Shown here: in pieces, positions 45,562 to 54,953 of the stretch
Layout of the letters: the number at the start of each line of letters is the position of its first letter
How positions within the stretch are numbered: the first letter of the stretch is position 1
Origin: Ilyomonas limi
GTDB taxonomy: Bacteria > Bacteroidota > Bacteroidia > Chitinophagales > Chitinophagaceae
Length of the DNA: 64,000 nucleotides
Assembly: GCF_005233845.1 (NCBI RefSeq)
Contig: NZ_SZQL01000009.1
Coordinates: 1 to 64,000, forward strand
Direction: 5' to 3'
The notes under the pieces: model-generated
Told to the model about the DNA's origin: nothing
The model's database searches: none
What the model saw: only the letters and a program-made list of their open reading frames with translations
Program-made: the position numbers and the translations under genes

Positions 45562-45716
45562 CTAAGACTTAGACGATGATTTATCTGCCAGCAAATCTTC
45601 GAACAGTATTACAGTATTTGGCAGAACACCAACTGATAGATAAATATTGTTACTGCATTCTCCCTCTCTCCCAAAGCTTTGACCATAGCAAATGTTGGTG
45701 TAGGTTTGTAAAAATT

Positions 45717-46568
45717 ATGAAAAACATGATGAAGTACCTTTTTACTGTTTTAGCAGCAACTACTTTATTGCTTACCAATGTTGTCGCGCAGGTTACTATG
45801 CCTCAGCCAAGTCCTACCCAATTTATACGACAGGATTTTGGAATGGGCACCATCGAGCTTACATACAGCCGGCCTTCTATTAGAGGTCGCCAGTTGTTTG
45901 AGGCAAATAGTGTGTTAGCACCTTTGGGTAAGCCGTGGAGAACAGGGGCCAATGCTGCTACCAAAATCCGTTTTACCGATAATGTAACTATTGGCGGCAA
46001 AACCCTCGATACGGGCAACTATGTTATTTATACCGTTCCAGGCAAAGGGCAATGGGATGTTGTTTTTAGTAAAGGCACAGCCTATCCTGGTCAGCAAGGT
46101 TTTACAGAAAGTGATGATGTAGCGCGGGTGAAAGCGCCCGTAACCACTATTAACGACAAAGTGGAAACCTTTACCATGCAATTTGGAAACCTGCGCAATG
46201 AAAGCTGCGAGTTGCAACTGCTATGGGGAAATGCGGCTGTAAAAGTGCCCATTACCACCAATATCAAAGATCGTTTGCGTGCACAAATTGAGGCCGCGTT
46301 GCAGAGTGATAACAAACCTTATCAGCAGGCAGCCAACTTTTATTATGAGTGGGATAAAGACTATACCAAAGCTTTGGAGAATGTAAACAAGGGTATTGAA
46401 CAAAATCCAAAAGCATTCTGGCTGTACCTGCTGAAAGCAAGAATTCAAAAAACAGCAGGTGATAAAACCGGAGCCGTAGCCAGTGCCAATAAGACTATTG
46501 AGGTAGCCACGGAAGCTAACAATGACGATTATGTAAGGATGGCAAAAGAATTAATTGCTGGCAAATAA
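45717..46568 (+). CDS. Exported DUF2911 protein
   Basis: The ATG at 45717 is chosen because it begins a signal peptide (MKNMMKYLFTVLAATTLLLT, ending VVAQ). The mature part has the DUF2911 pattern: PSPTQFIRQDFGMGTIELTYSRPSIRGR split at the usual YSRP motif, then PWRTGANAATKIRF and TGNYVIYTVPG. The last 90 residues form a TPR-like helical tail (YYEWDKDYTKALENVNKGIE). DUF2911 proteins are periplasmic, common in Chitinophagales, and have no known reaction. It ends toward the convergent LacI gene. Confidence 0.85.
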   Translation: MKNMMKYLFTVLAATTLLLTNVVAQVTMPQPSPTQFIRQDFGMGTIELTYSRPSIRGRQLFEANSVLAPLGKPWRTGANAATKIRFTDNVTIGGKTLDTGNYVIYTVPGKGQWDVVFSKGTAYPGQQGFTESDDVARVKAPVTTINDKVETFTMQFGNLRNESCELQLLWGNAAVKVPITTNIKDRLRAQIEAALQSDNKPYQQAANFYYEWDKDYTKALENVNKGIEQNPKAFWLYLLKARIQKTAGDKTGAVASANKTIEVATEANNDDYVRMAKELIAGK

Positions 46569-46651
46569 TTTCCTTTTCTTATTCTCCGCAATGTTCTTCA
46601 GCACAGCTATTTAAGAGAAGGATATATTGCAGAGAAAAGAAAAGATGATTT

Positions 46652-46710
46652 TCAACACCCGCGCGTTTCCTGCACTGCCAATGATGTGCAATGAAGACCG
46701 CGGGTGTTGA
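46652..46710. terminator. Inverted repeat between convergent genes, probable bidirectional terminator
   Basis: TCAACACCCGCG (46652-46663) pairs perfectly with CGCGGGTGTTGA (46699-46710). The loop is 35 bases and flanks are moderately T-rich on both sides. It lies between the convergent DUF2911 and LacI genes. The long loop makes a classical intrinsic terminator less certain. Confidence 0.5.
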
Positions 46711-46801
46711 TTCTTTCACCCGTTTGCCCAATCAAAATTTCCTAATTAGTCTACCTCCTGCCCTATCCTCCAATTACTTGTGTACACTTTTATTATTGTA
46801 C

Positions 46802-47803
46802 TTAATAAAAAACAATTTCGCCTGCAATACTTTCCTGTACAGATTCTTCCTTAAAGTTGAAAATCAAATCCAGCAGAATACGGGCTGCTTCTTCGCCCTG
46901 ACGAAATGGAAATTGCTCAACGGAGACAACAGGCTTATTATCGAGATATTTGCAAAAAGGAAGATTTGCATAACTGGCAAAAGTGATGTCTTTATTTAGT
47001 TGCAGGTCGGTTTGTGTTTTAATGAATTGAATAGCATCCAACACTACCCAATCGTTAAAGACAACAATGGCGGTAGGTCTTTGCTTTTGCGATAGTAGTT
47101 TACTTACGGCATTCCAGGTTTGCTCTTTAGAAAAATCGGTTTCCACAATGTAAGCAGGATTCACTTTTAATCTCTTTTTTGCCATGCCATTAATAAAGCC
47201 TTTCATCCGTTCTGCATTAGCTGTTATTGATTGCGGCCCCAGCAACAGCGCAATCTTTCTGTGGTGCAGTTTATACAACACATCAATCAGTTTAATGGAA
47301 ATATGGTAAAGGTCGCAGGTAACTTTATTAATATGTTGCTCATTGGGAACACGGTCAAAAAAAACAACCGGAATGTTATACTCCTTCAAAACATCAAAAT
47401 GGCTGACCTGTTTGGTTTCTTTTGAAATGGATACGAGCAAACCATCTATTCGCCGGCGTGTAAAGGATTCTAATAATTGCTGCTCTCTTTCTATACTATC
47501 ATGACTTTGTGCAACAAATACACTGAACTTATTTTCAAATGCAATCTGCTCAATACCGCTTACTGCCTTTGCAAAAAAATCTTCCGACAAAGTGGGAACG
47601 ATAACACCAATGGTATAAGTTCTTCTTTCTTTAAAATAAATAGCCGTTTGTATAGGTTCATATTTCAGTTGTTTGGCAAGTTCTTTTACCGCATTCTTGG
47701 TGCGCAAACCAATGCTGGGATGATCGTGCAATGCCCTGGATACAGTGGATGCAGACACTTTTAATTGCTTTGCAATTTCCTTTATGGTAGGCAGGTTTTT
47801 CAT
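46802..47803 (-). CDS. LacI-family transcriptional regulator (second copy)
   Basis: The 333-residue protein has the HTH at residues 5-25 (TIKEIAKQLKVSASTVSRAL), a hinge helix near KQLKYEPIQTA, and an effector domain from GVIVPTLSEDFFAKAV to the end (FRQGEEAARILLDLI). It is divergent from a sugar-kinase-like gene with 103 bp between, and that gap contains a CG-centred palindrome that fits a LacI site. The same core is found upstream of the nearby susC and GH123 genes. It is therefore the likely repressor of the whole region 6 locus, probably released by an N-acetylhexosamine or its phosphate (inference). Confidence 0.93.
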   Translation of the reverse strand: MKNLPTIKEIAKQLKVSASTVSRALHDHPSIGLRTKNAVKELAKQLKYEPIQTAIYFKERRTYTIGVIVPTLSEDFFAKAVSGIEQIAFENKFSVFVAQSHDSIEREQQLLESFTRRRIDGLLVSISKETKQVSHFDVLKEYNIPVVFFDRVPNEQHINKVTCDLYHISIKLIDVLYKLHHRKIALLLGPQSITANAERMKGFINGMAKKRLKVNPAYIVETDFSKEQTWNAVSKLLSQKQRPTAIVVFNDWVVLDAIQFIKTQTDLQLNKDITFASYANLPFCKYLDNKPVVSVEQFPFRQGEEAARILLDLIFNFKEESVQESIAGEIVFY

Positions 47804-47826
47804 AAACTATTATTATTCTCCTATCA

Positions 47827-47842
47827 ACGCAAACGATTGCCA
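47827..47842. promoter_or_regulatory. LacI-type operator in the lacI/kinase gap
   Basis: ACGCAAACGATTGCCA is a near-palindrome with the central CG typical of LacI-family sites and closely resembles the PurR-type ACGCAAACGTTTGCGT. It lies 24 bp from the lacI start and 65 bp from the kinase start, so one repressor could control both genes. The core AAACGATTGC recurs at 50206-50215 (reverse) and 56454-56463. Confidence 0.7.
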
Positions 47843-47906
47843 TTATAATTTCGGGAATTTCATCTTACTTTTCGCTTTTATCACAGTACTATTTCGGCCT
47901 TATTCT

Positions 47907-48953
47907 ATGATTTTGACTGTCTGCGAAAAATTCAATTTACCTGATATACAATCTGTAAAGCCGCTGGTGAGCGGGCTCATAAACAGCAGTTATAAAATTA
48001 GTTTAAATAACGGCAACTCCTATTTTCTGCAAAGAATAAATACAGGCATTTTTAAAAACCCGGCTGCTTTACAAAAAAACTATCAGCTTATACAGCAACA
48101 TTTAACGTTTAACGGCGCAATGAAATTGCCAGAGCTGGTAAAAACTGCTACCGGCAATCTTTTGTATGACAACCATGGCGAGGTCTGGCGCTGCTTTGAA
48201 TTTGTGAAAAATACCTATAGCCCCACTGCTGTTCACACACCCGAAAAAGCGTATGAAGTAGCACATTGTTTTGGTTCGTTTACTGCTGTTCTTCAAAGCT
48301 TCGATAGTACAAAATTAGAAGTCATTATCCCACATTTCCACGACCTGGATTTTCGTTACCAGCAATTTAAAACAGCTTTGCAAAATGCTCCGACAGAACG
48401 GATTGTGCAAGCAAAAGATTTAATACAACGCATAGAAGATTATGCTTCGCTGGTAAAGAAATTTATGATTATTAATGGCGATAAAAAAGCATTTCCCTTG
48501 CACATCATGCATCACGATTGCAAGATATCAAACATCCTTTTTGATGTGGATACAAATGCCATTCGTTGCCCTATAGACTTAGATACAACACAAGCCGGAT
48601 TTTTCTTTTCTGATATGGGCGATATGGTTCGTACCATTGTCTCAAGTTTAGATGAAAATGATACTCGTTTTTCTGAGCTTGCCATTCGTACCGATTTTTT
48701 AAAGGCTGTAACGGAAGGCTATATGGATGCGATGGCGCCTTTTTTAACAGCAGAAGAAAGGAGCAATATTCCTTATGCAGGCAGTATTATGACTTATATG
48801 CAGGCAATGCGTTTCTTAACCGATCATCTAAATGGAAACATTTATTACAAGACAACTTATCCCGAACAAAACAAAGACAGAACAATCAACCAGTTGCGTT
48901 TACTTGATCTATTGCAGGAACATATAACAGGTAAAAAATATACTGTTGCTTAA
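47907..48953 (+). CDS. Aminoglycoside-phosphotransferase-fold sugar kinase (N-acetylhexosamine 1-kinase-like)
   Basis: I start at the ATG at 47907; the longer frame (from 47745) would run through the operator and overlap lacI. The 348-residue protein has the APH/choline-kinase fold: GLINSSYKISLNNGNSYFLQRINT (nucleotide-binding lobe), catalytic HHDCKISNILFD with Asp204 and Asn209, and the metal-binding IDLDT near 224. The LQRINTGIFKNP stretch is typical of NahK-type kinases, which phosphorylate GlcNAc or GalNAc at C1. With a GH123 enzyme in the same predicted regulon, a role in N-acetylhexosamine salvage is the best guess. Its 3' end is 17 bp from the convergent sulfotransferase gene. Confidence 0.83.
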   Translation: MILTVCEKFNLPDIQSVKPLVSGLINSSYKISLNNGNSYFLQRINTGIFKNPAALQKNYQLIQQHLTFNGAMKLPELVKTATGNLLYDNHGEVWRCFEFVKNTYSPTAVHTPEKAYEVAHCFGSFTAVLQSFDSTKLEVIIPHFHDLDFRYQQFKTALQNAPTERIVQAKDLIQRIEDYASLVKKFMIINGDKKAFPLHIMHHDCKISNILFDVDTNAIRCPIDLDTTQAGFFFSDMGDMVRTIVSSLDENDTRFSELAIRTDFLKAVTEGYMDAMAPFLTAEERSNIPYAGSIMTYMQAMRFLTDHLNGNIYYKTTYPEQNKDRTINQLRLLDLLQEHITGKKYTVA

Positions 48954-48970
48954 CAACGGGCGTGCCGGTA

Positions 48971-50029
48971 TTATAAAAACTGTGCAGCTACTTTTTCAAC
49001 ACCTGTAGTGCGATTGAAATAATGGTTTTCCATATCCATTTTTAGTTTGTTTAATAGAGCTTCCTGCTTCTTTCTTTTTGCTGCGTCAACCGGAGTTTGC
49101 TTTAGCCTGGCTTCCAATTTCAACTGTTTGTTTAGCCGGTAATAATGTTCTATTTCGTGCAGCGGCAAAGCCTGAGATAATGCACCTGCATAATCCAGTG
49201 TGTAACCGAGTTGCTGCAAAGTGTCGCCGGCAACTCTTTCGAACAAAGCAATTTCACCGGCCGATAATTCTTTACGGTATTTATTGTAGTTATCAGCTAA
49301 TACCTGTCGCTCCACGTTCTGCCACATGGCACCCGAGGAGGCTGTGCTTTTTGCTTCTTCAGAACGATAGTACAACAGGCAGTTGGCATCATATTCAGCA
49401 CCGATAAATGCACCTATTTTACGCAACTCTTCTTCAGGATTTGCAATCAGTTGCTCATAACAAACCGATACACATCGTTCATTGCCTACATACTGTTGTA
49501 GTGCTATACACTTATCCTGCTCTTCTTTCCATTGCTTTGCAATATTATAAATGTGCTTTTCACCAACAACTGCTTTTTTAAAGGAGCAGGCAACATCTCT
49601 GCCATCGCGGTACAGGAAAATGTAAAGCGGTTGCAAAGAAGCTTCCAGTTCTTGGGCATAATGGATATTAGACATGCTCTTGCATATCCAGATACTTGCA
49701 TTTTTGTCCCTCGCTTTTTCCTCATACATTACCCGTGCAATTTCAATGATTGTAGGCGCTTCACACCGTTGCACAATCCTGTCAACGTCCAACGCTGCAT
49801 GCTGCCAGGGAACGGGGTTGCAAGCCACCAACTGACAAACATCTGTGACCAACTTTCTGAAATTAGGGGTATATAATAAATTGCCATACAGCGGCAGCAG
49901 TGGAACAAAACGTTCTAAGATATGCGGCGGGTGCGGCGCAGAAACCTGTGGCAATTGATTAAGCATCAGGCGCAATAAATTAGAGCCTGAACGCTGTGTG
50001 CCAATCATCTGAACGGCAGTTAATCTCAT
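48971..50029 (-). CDS. PAPS-dependent sulfotransferase-family protein
   Basis: The 352-residue cytosolic-looking protein has the 5'-phosphosulfate-binding loop at residues 10-19 (GTQRSGSNLL) and the 3'-phosphate-binding region YRDGRDVACSFKK near 139-151, both typical of Sulfotransfer_1/3 families. The C-terminal 80 residues are charged and helical. It would move sulfate from PAPS to a hydroxyl group. It is divergent from susC with a 257-bp gap that contains the LacI-type operator. Sulfotransferases are unusual in glycan-degrading loci, where sulfatases are expected. The acceptor is unknown. Confidence 0.85.
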   Translation of the reverse strand: MRLTAVQMIGTQRSGSNLLRLMLNQLPQVSAPHPPHILERFVPLLPLYGNLLYTPNFRKLVTDVCQLVACNPVPWQHAALDVDRIVQRCEAPTIIEIARVMYEEKARDKNASIWICKSMSNIHYAQELEASLQPLYIFLYRDGRDVACSFKKAVVGEKHIYNIAKQWKEEQDKCIALQQYVGNERCVSVCYEQLIANPEEELRKIGAFIGAEYDANCLLYYRSEEAKSTASSGAMWQNVERQVLADNYNKYRKELSAGEIALFERVAGDTLQQLGYTLDYAGALSQALPLHEIEHYYRLNKQLKLEARLKQTPVDAAKRKKQEALLNKLKMDMENHYFNRTTGVEKVAAQFL

Positions 50030-50201
50030 ACACTGAATAGTAAAAAACTTTATTTACAAAATAGAAATTAAGAATAATTATACAAAAGCGCTATTTTAGC
50101 AAAAGGCCTGCTGCGCCTGCATTTCAGCACATCTTTAATGCAACTTTTTTATAAATATTATCTTTTCTAATACAAGATATATTTTCTCCTTATTATAAAA
50201 C

Positions 50202-50221
50202 TTACGCAATCGTTTCCGTAA
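50202..50221. promoter_or_regulatory. LacI-type operator upstream of susC-3 and the sulfotransferase gene
   Basis: TTACGCAATCGTTTCCGTAA is a 20-base near-palindrome with a CG centre (16 of 20 bases symmetric). Its reverse strand reads ACGGAAACGATTGCG, sharing 13 of 14 bases with the lacI/kinase operator. It lies 65 bp before the susC start. A -7-like TAAGTTTA is at 50243-50250, so bound repressor would sit just upstream of or over the promoter. Confidence 0.7.
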
Positions 50222-50286
50222 AAAAATAAACATATAACCGTTTAAGTTTAGCAAATTATTTTCTTTCTGCTAAACGAACCACACAC

Positions 50287-53200
50287 ATGAAAATGCTCAG
50301 ACTATTGCTTTTGATAGCAACCTGCTTTCTGTTTTTTGATTCCATGGGGCAAGGTAATTCCCGGCTCATTTCAGGTGATATCACCGACTCTTCCGGCACT
50401 AAAATGCCGGGTGTTACAGTAAGCGTAAAGGGAACAACTATTGCCACAGTTACTGATGATGCCGGCCATTTTTCTATAAATGTCCCCAACAAAAGCAATA
50501 CGTTGGTAGTTAGTTCTGTTGGTTATGCGCCACAGGAAGTTGCTATCGGCTCACAAACATCGTTGTCCATTACTTTACAAACTTCTACCAACAAGTTGGA
50601 CGAAGTGGTAGTAGTGGGCTATGGCACCACAAAAAAGCGGGATGTTACCGGCGCCATTGCATCGGTAAGCAGTGATAACTTAACACTGGGGGGCGTAGTT
50701 GCTAATGTGGGGCAGGCATTGCAGGGACGTGCTGCCGGCGTGCAGGTGCAGCAAACAAATTTTGCTCCCGGCGCTCCTTTATCTATCGTTGTTCGTGGTG
50801 GAAATTCAATTAATACCACCAATGCACCTTTGTATGTGGTGGACGGATTTATTACGGATAACGGCAATATGATTAACCCCAATGATATTGCAGATATACA
50901 GATATTAAAAGATGCATCTGCGGCCGCCATTTATGGCGCGCGTGGTGCAAACGGTGTAGTGTTGATTACTACCAAGAAAGGTGCCGCCGGCAAAGTAACT
51001 ATCGAAGGCAATATTTCTCATGGTACGCAATACCTCACCTATAAACCCGATTTAATTAATGGTGCTCAATACACCGAGGTAATGAACGCCATTGCTGTAG
51101 AAGATGGCAATCCGCCGCCATTTCCCTCCTCTTTTCCAACCACCAATACAGACTGGTGGAATTTAGCCACACAAAATGCTTCGGTAGATAACCAAGGTGT
51201 AAGCATTAGCAGCGGTGATAAAAATTCAAAACTATATACCTCTTTTAATCATCTTAAACAAACCGGCGTACTAAAACATACCGGCTACGAAAGGTATTCC
51301 GGCAGAATTGGTGCAGAGAAATCAATAGGTACCAAAATAAAAATGGGTGGTAATTTTTATGGCGCTTTCAGTAGCTCTACATTGCAATCCTATACAGGTG
51401 ATATTACCGCACCTTTATTTGGTATTATGACAGCACCCACCAATATTCCCGTGTATAATGCAGATGGTTCTTACTACAAATATTTAGGTAAAAACAACGC
51501 ACTCGCCAGCTTGCTGGAACCCACCAATAACTCGAGTAATAAGCTCGTAAATGCTAATATCTACTTAGATTATGATGTTGTAAAGAACCTTACTTATCAC
51601 ATAGATGGTGGTGCTGAGTTTTCGCAAACAACAGCCGGCCAGTACACGCCGAGGACATTGGTTGCTGGTGCTGCGAGCAATGGTATTGCTTCTGAACAAA
51701 TGTTTAATTCTTCGCGCTGGCTGGTGCAGCAATATCTTACCTATAAATACAATAAAGGCGATCATTCCCTAACTGTTGTGGGTGGTTATTCCAATCAGCG
51801 TGACAGTTATGAAAGTTTACGTGGCGATAACAAAGGGTTTTCCACTGATAACTTTTTATATTACAACTTAGGTGCAGGTTCTTTGCCAACCAACCCTGCC
51901 AGCAGCAAAACAGAGCCATTGAAAGCTACCTCTTTCTTTGGCAGAATCAATTATGGTTTTCAGGATAAGATATTGGCAACCTTTACATTCAGAGAAGATG
52001 GTTCTTCCAAATTTCCGGGTGGCAATCGCTGGGGTGCATTTCCTTCCGGTGCTATTGCCTATCGGTTGTCCGATGAAAAATTCATCAAAAATCTTAATAC
52101 TTTTTCCAGCCTGAAAGTAAGATTAGGTTATGGATTAACAGGTAATGACCGGGTAAATCCTTATCAATATTTAACTACTTTTTCCAACTACAGCACCGTG
52201 CTCGATGGAAGCGGTGTATTGCAGGTAGGCATCGAACCTTCTGTTTTATCAAATAACAGTTTAAGATGGGAAAGTACAGCGCAGTGGAATTTAGGCATTG
52301 ATATGGGCTTTGTACAAGACCGTGTTACCGCTACCATTGATTTATACAGTAAGAAAACAACCGATCTGTTATTGAATGTGCCCATTGGTCAATGGTGGGG
52401 CTTTAGCACGCAGTTAATTAATGCCGGCTCTATCCAAAACCAGGGCATTGAATTGGGTATCAACACCAGCAATATTACCTCAAAAGATTTCTCCTGGAAC
52501 AGTACTTTCAATATTGCATACAACAAACAAAAATGTATTGCTTTAGCACCCGGCGTCCCTGTTATCAGCACCAATACTGCCAATCCCAGCGGCGTGGTAT
52601 CAGGACGTGAATTTACCCGTTTGGAACCCGGACATGAGCTGGGTGAGTTGTATGGCTTTGTATATCTCGGCGTCATTAAAACCGGTGAAAAATATGATGC
52701 AGAGCCTAATGCAAAACCCGGTGATCCAAAATATGCCGATTTGAATGGTGATGGTGTTATTACACCCGACGACAGGAAATATCTTGGCAATACCAATCCG
52801 CATTATACGGCTGGTTTTAGCAACCGCTTTACTTATAAGGGTTTTGATCTGAATATCTTTATTCAAAGCAGCTTTGGTTATAGCTTATATAACATGAACC
52901 GCCTGGTATTAGAGTCCACTACAGGTAAAGATATTCTGAACCGTTTTGTACCCGGCACTCACGAAAACACCGATGTGCCGAGAGAAGGTTACTTCTTAAG
53001 TGCGTATGGCAGTTATGTAAATTCCCGCTTTGTAGAGAATGCTTCTTACATCCGTTTAAAGCAGGTTTCCCTGGCGTATAATCTGCCGCAATCGCTGCTA
53101 AGACATCTGCGCATTGTGGAGAATTTACAGGTATTTGCCAATGTACAAAACCTCTTAACTATTACCAATTATTCAGGTACTGACCCCGAAGTAAATGTGC

Positions 53201-53331
53201 ATACAGCGGCTAATAATTCGCCCAATACTACAACATTTAGCTCTATCAATAACCTTGGCGGCGGTTTGGATTTCGGTGTATTCCCTGCTTTCAAAACATT
53301 TGAATTTGGTGCAAGATTGAGCATTCATTAA
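50287..53331 (+). CDS. SusC/RagA-family TonB-linked outer-membrane transporter (third copy)
   Basis: The 1014-residue protein has a signal peptide (MKMLRLLLLIATCFLFFDSM), a carboxypeptidase-like domain at about 28-100, the canonical LDEVVVVGYGTTKKRDVTGA, a plug with VVDGFITDNGNMINPNDIADI and ILKDASAAAIYGARGANGV, and a barrel ending FEFGARLSIH. It is the transporter of the second glycan locus. It is followed 38 bp later by its SusD partner in the usual order. The upstream LacI operator predicts derepression by the glycan product. No STN domain is present. Confidence 0.95.
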   Translation: MKMLRLLLLIATCFLFFDSMGQGNSRLISGDITDSSGTKMPGVTVSVKGTTIATVTDDAGHFSINVPNKSNTLVVSSVGYAPQEVAIGSQTSLSITLQTSTNKLDEVVVVGYGTTKKRDVTGAIASVSSDNLTLGGVVANVGQALQGRAAGVQVQQTNFAPGAPLSIVVRGGNSINTTNAPLYVVDGFITDNGNMINPNDIADIQILKDASAAAIYGARGANGVVLITTKKGAAGKVTIEGNISHGTQYLTYKPDLINGAQYTEVMNAIAVEDGNPPPFPSSFPTTNTDWWNLATQNASVDNQGVSISSGDKNSKLYTSFNHLKQTGVLKHTGYERYSGRIGAEKSIGTKIKMGGNFYGAFSSSTLQSYTGDITAPLFGIMTAPTNIPVYNADGSYYKYLGKNNALASLLEPTNNSSNKLVNANIYLDYDVVKNLTYHIDGGAEFSQTTAGQYTPRTLVAGAASNGIASEQMFNSSRWLVQQYLTYKYNKGDHSLTVVGGYSNQRDSYESLRGDNKGFSTDNFLYYNLGAGSLPTNPASSKTEPLKATSFFGRINYGFQDKILATFTFREDGSSKFPGGNRWGAFPSGAIAYRLSDEKFIKNLNTFSSLKVRLGYGLTGNDRVNPYQYLTTFSNYSTVLDGSGVLQVGIEPSVLSNNSLRWESTAQWNLGIDMGFVQDRVTATIDLYSKKTTDLLLNVPIGQWWGFSTQLINAGSIQNQGIELGINTSNITSKDFSWNSTFNIAYNKQKCIALAPGVPVISTNTANPSGVVSGREFTRLEPGHELGELYGFVYLGVIKTGEKYDAEPNAKPGDPKYADLNGDGVITPDDRKYLGNTNPHYTAGFSNRFTYKGFDLNIFIQSSFGYSLYNMNRLVLESTTGKDILNRFVPGTHENTDVPREGYFLSAYGSYVNSRFVENASYIRLKQVSLAYNLPQSLLRHLRIVENLQVFANVQNLLTITNYSGTDPEVNVHTAANNSPNTTTFSSINNLGGGLDFGVFPAFKTFEFGARLSIH

Positions 53332-53369
53332 TCAATCATCATTGCTTCTTACGATAAAGAAATAATAAT

Positions 53370-54890
53370 ATGAGAAATATAAAATTGTTATGGATAGTTG
53401 TTGCAGCCGCTATTATCGGCTCCTGCAATAAAACATTAGATCCGAATGTGTACAGCAGTCTTACCAACACCAATGCTTTCAGCACCCTATCGGATGCAAT
53501 GGCGGCTGTAAATGCGGTGTATGCGCGTTTAAAAGGTCCTGTTGTTGGAGATAATTTTGATTACTGGACAGTGCGTCACTTTGCACTTACCGATCTTACA
53601 ACAGATGTGGGACATTGTAGCTATGGTGGCGACCCTGGACAGTTATCTTTAGCACAATGGAATTCCAGTAATGGCTTGCTGGCAGAAGACTGGCGGCAGA
53701 TTTACAAGCTGATTGCTGATGCAAATAATGCTTTGTATAATCTGGGTAATATGACGGTTTTAACCGATGAACAAAAGAACCAGTTCTTTGCTGAAATTAA
53801 ATTTCTGCGCAGCATTGCTTACATGGATTTAACGGATGCGTGGGGACCAGTACCCATGCTTACAGAAACAGATGTTGCCAATGCCACCTCTGCCTCTTAC
53901 ACCAGCCAGCCAAAGCCAGCTTCTGTTGCGAGCATTGATTCTTTGATGATTGCAGATCTCACTTTTGCGGCTGCCAACCTGCCCATCAATTATGAGAACA
54001 ATGCCATCTATAACAGCAACGATTTTGGTCGTGCTACCAAAGGTGCAGCGCTTACTTTGTTGGGTAAATTATACCTGCGTGAACATGAATGGCAGAAGGC
54101 AGCAGATTATATGAAACAGGTGATGGATATGAATGTATATGCCTTGTATCCAAGCTATTTAGGGTTATTTACTGAAGCCAATAAATGGTGCGAAGAAAAC
54201 ATTTTCTCCGTGCTTTCTGATGCTAATGTAAATGGTACGGAGCTGATGAATCACTTTGGTCCGCAAAACCACCCGGTGGTGCAAAACAGATGGCAGTATT
54301 ACGCGGTATCATGGGATTTTTATAACTCTTTTGAAGAGCAGGACGAACGCAAGCTTTGCTTCTATCCGCGTTATACCGGCGTTGATGGATTGATCTATGC
54401 AGAACCGCCATCGCTGGGTGCACCGCCTCCCGAGGGTTATAGCTATATGCCGGATATAGCTACAAAAAAGTATGCTGATTCTACCGGCTCGGTTACGTTG
54501 TATTATGATGGTCATAGTGTAGATATTTTGCGCTATGCAGATGTACTTTTAAGTCGTGCCGAAGCATTAAACGAACTGAACGGGCCAAGCGAAGAAGTGA
54601 TCAATCTGATCAATCAGGTGAAAGGTCGTTCCAAGGCTGATCTGCTCAGTGGCACTTACACTCAGGAAGGAATAAGAGATATTCTGTTGCAGGAACGTGG
54701 CTGGGAATTTTTCTATGAAGGCAAGCGCCGTGCCGACCTTATTCGTTTTGGTAAATACGATACGATTGTAAATGCGTACCTTACACGCATTGGACAAACA
54801 CCGGCTATTGTAATGCCAAAGAACAGGTATTTTCCATATCCTGAAAATCAGGTTACCATCAATTCGAATTTAGATAATTCCGACCGATAA
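53370..54890 (+). CDS. SusD/RagB-family surface glycan-binding lipoprotein (third copy)
   Basis: The 506-residue protein has a lipobox ending AAIIGSCNK (Cys near 19), an N-terminal SusD part with FFAEIKFLRSIAYMDLTDAWGPVP, and a C-terminal part with RYADVLLSRAEALNELNGPSEE and LQERGWEFFYEGKRRADLIRFGK. It is more distant from the other two SusDs in the window than they are from each other, consistent with a different glycan. A perfect hairpin with a T-tract follows its stop by 12 bp. Confidence 0.94.
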   Translation: MRNIKLLWIVVAAAIIGSCNKTLDPNVYSSLTNTNAFSTLSDAMAAVNAVYARLKGPVVGDNFDYWTVRHFALTDLTTDVGHCSYGGDPGQLSLAQWNSSNGLLAEDWRQIYKLIADANNALYNLGNMTVLTDEQKNQFFAEIKFLRSIAYMDLTDAWGPVPMLTETDVANATSASYTSQPKPASVASIDSLMIADLTFAAANLPINYENNAIYNSNDFGRATKGAALTLLGKLYLREHEWQKAADYMKQVMDMNVYALYPSYLGLFTEANKWCEENIFSVLSDANVNGTELMNHFGPQNHPVVQNRWQYYAVSWDFYNSFEEQDERKLCFYPRYTGVDGLIYAEPPSLGAPPPEGYSYMPDIATKKYADSTGSVTLYYDGHSVDILRYADVLLSRAEALNELNGPSEEVINLINQVKGRSKADLLSGTYTQEGIRDILLQERGWEFFYEGKRRADLIRFGKYDTIVNAYLTRIGQTPAIVMPKNRYFPYPENQVTINSNLDNSDR

Positions 54891-54902
54891 AAACCATTTT
54901 GT

Positions 54903-54944
54903 AAAGGATATGCAGGCATCTTTGTTTGCATATCCTTTTATTTT
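54903..54944 (+). terminator. Intrinsic terminator inside the second glycan locus
   Basis: AAAGGATATGCA (54903-54914) pairs with TGCATATCCTTT (54927-54938) over 12 bp around a 12-base loop and is followed by TATTTTAT. It lies between susD-3 and the arylsulfotransferase-like gene, 63 bp apart, so it would set a lower level for the downstream genes or end the transcript. Confidence 0.8.
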
Positions 54945-54953
54945 ATAAATATT

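Larger units (their letters stand above)
45050..45716. other. Intergenic region rich in repeats, no gene
   Basis: It lies between the divergent TraB/GumN and DUF2911 genes. It contains the CCCGAC/GTCGGG hairpin and the inverted REP-like copy, both listed separately. The open frame running from 45576 into the DUF2911 gene overlaps the repeat region's edge and is rejected as coding before 45717. Confidence 0.5.
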
